NCBI GenBank assembly: GCA_026119855.1
Contig: JAOWBW010000305.1
Coordinates: forward strand, 744,001 to 808,000
Reading direction: 5' to 3'
Source: Campanula takesimana
Taxonomy: Eukaryota > Streptophyta > Magnoliopsida > Asterales > Campanulaceae
Length of the DNA: 64,000 bases
Shown here: positions 63,654-64,000 of the stretch, in pieces
Layout: every line of letters starts with the position of its first letter
Position numbering within the stretch: the stretch's first letter is position 1
Program-made: the position numbers and the translations under genes
The notes under the pieces: generated by a model
What the model saw: the letters and a program-made list of their open reading frames with translations, nothing else
The model's database searches: none
What the model was told of the DNA's origin: nothing

Positions 63654-64000
63654 GTTTTTTTTTTTGAGTTTTTATATTATTTTTTCGGTTTTTCAGCCGT
63701 TCACCAAAAGTAATAGTTACCATAACTTAATATAATGACTGTATAGATATAAAGTAACATTGTTCATAAGATAACGTAACACCTGTTTTACAAAAACAAA
63801 AGCTCGTTTTACCCTTTTTTTTTCAAATGTAATACTAACTATAATTACATGTAACCCAAACAATATCTAAATGTAATTATCATTTATACTGAAATGTAAT
63901 AATGCTTTTGCAAAAATGTTAAATATTGTGTATTTTGATTTAATTTTTTGAAAGAAAGTAACATTTGAAAAGTAACAACTCATATATGAATGTAATTGTT
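63650..64000. other. AT-rich tail with GTAAC/TGTAAT words
   Basis: No gene. Words such as GTAAC, GTAAT and TGTAATT recur about a dozen times, as in 60990-61180. Possibly the subterminal part of an unknown AT-rich transposon. Confidence 0.35.

Noticed and set aside
63455..63723. Tyr/Ile-repeat frames across the AT microsatellite
   Set aside because: Artefact of (AT)n.

Overview
The window looks like repeat-rich heterochromatin of a eudicot plant. Almost all of it is a multi-level nest of LTR retrotransposons. The last ~4 kb at the right end holds DNA-transposon ends and one truncated plant gene, a proline-rich cell-wall-type protein with a signal peptide. I see no bacterial or organellar features, tRNA or rRNA genes, or CRISPR. 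The plant assignment rests on the element families (chromovirus, Sirevirus, Tat with dual RNase H, CACTA, Stowaway), the short GT-AG introns and the proline-rich gene; I cannot name the species. The letters A-F are my own labels.

Layout. 1-23040: element F, a minus-strand Ty3/gypsy chromovirus. It is split by a 12.76 kb minus-strand Ty1/copia Sirevirus (5012-17770, target duplication CAGAG), and its 5' LTR carries a solo Ty1/copia LTR (20063-21555, target duplication ATAAT). 23041-27240 and 49597-54080: the two halves of element C, an old plus-strand Tat/Ogre-like element interrupted by F and by a younger tandem. 27240-49596: that tandem, arranged partial internal region A - LTR - internal region B - LTR. 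The two LTRs are 1143 bp and differ at about three positions by eye. 54081-54382: U3 end of another chromovirus LTR (E), inserted into D. 54383-60342: element D, a minus-strand Tat-lineage element, degenerate. 60343-64000: an unassigned segment, a Stowaway MITE, a CACTA terminus that truncates the proline-rich gene, a second MITE, a TA microsatellite and an AT-rich tail. Insertion order read from the nesting: D, then E, then C, then F and A/B, then the Sirevirus and the solo LTR inside F.

The most interesting part is A/B. Downstream of pol each copy carries two genes on the opposite strand to the retroelement: an intronless 477-codon gene with nuclear-type basic tails, and a 4-exon, 630-codon gene with a plant mobile domain (PMD). 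Three clusters of one dyad motif (TTGGCC-N4-GGCCAA) lie upstream of the three putative promoters of the element: antisense gene 1, antisense gene 2, and the LTR TATA box. This looks like one regulatory circuit in which an element-encoded or host protein controls the element and its cargo together. Just 3' of pol sit tandem RNA-hairpin candidates with GNRA-type loops, followed by a CTACG/CGTAG stem-loop that recurs in the spacer and the LTR. Both keep their pairing through compensatory changes in the diverged element C.

C, F and the solo copia LTR have other CG-rich dyad clusters in the corresponding U3 position, with regular spacing, so clustered GC-rich dyads upstream of the promoter recur across unrelated families here. 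Most coding regions (F, Sirevirus, C, D) are broken by stops or frameshifts. The only intact long frames are antisense gene 1 (both copies), antisense gene 2 (copy A only) and the B gag-pol frame, which is open but lacks about 1.5 kb covering RNase H and the integrase N-terminus.
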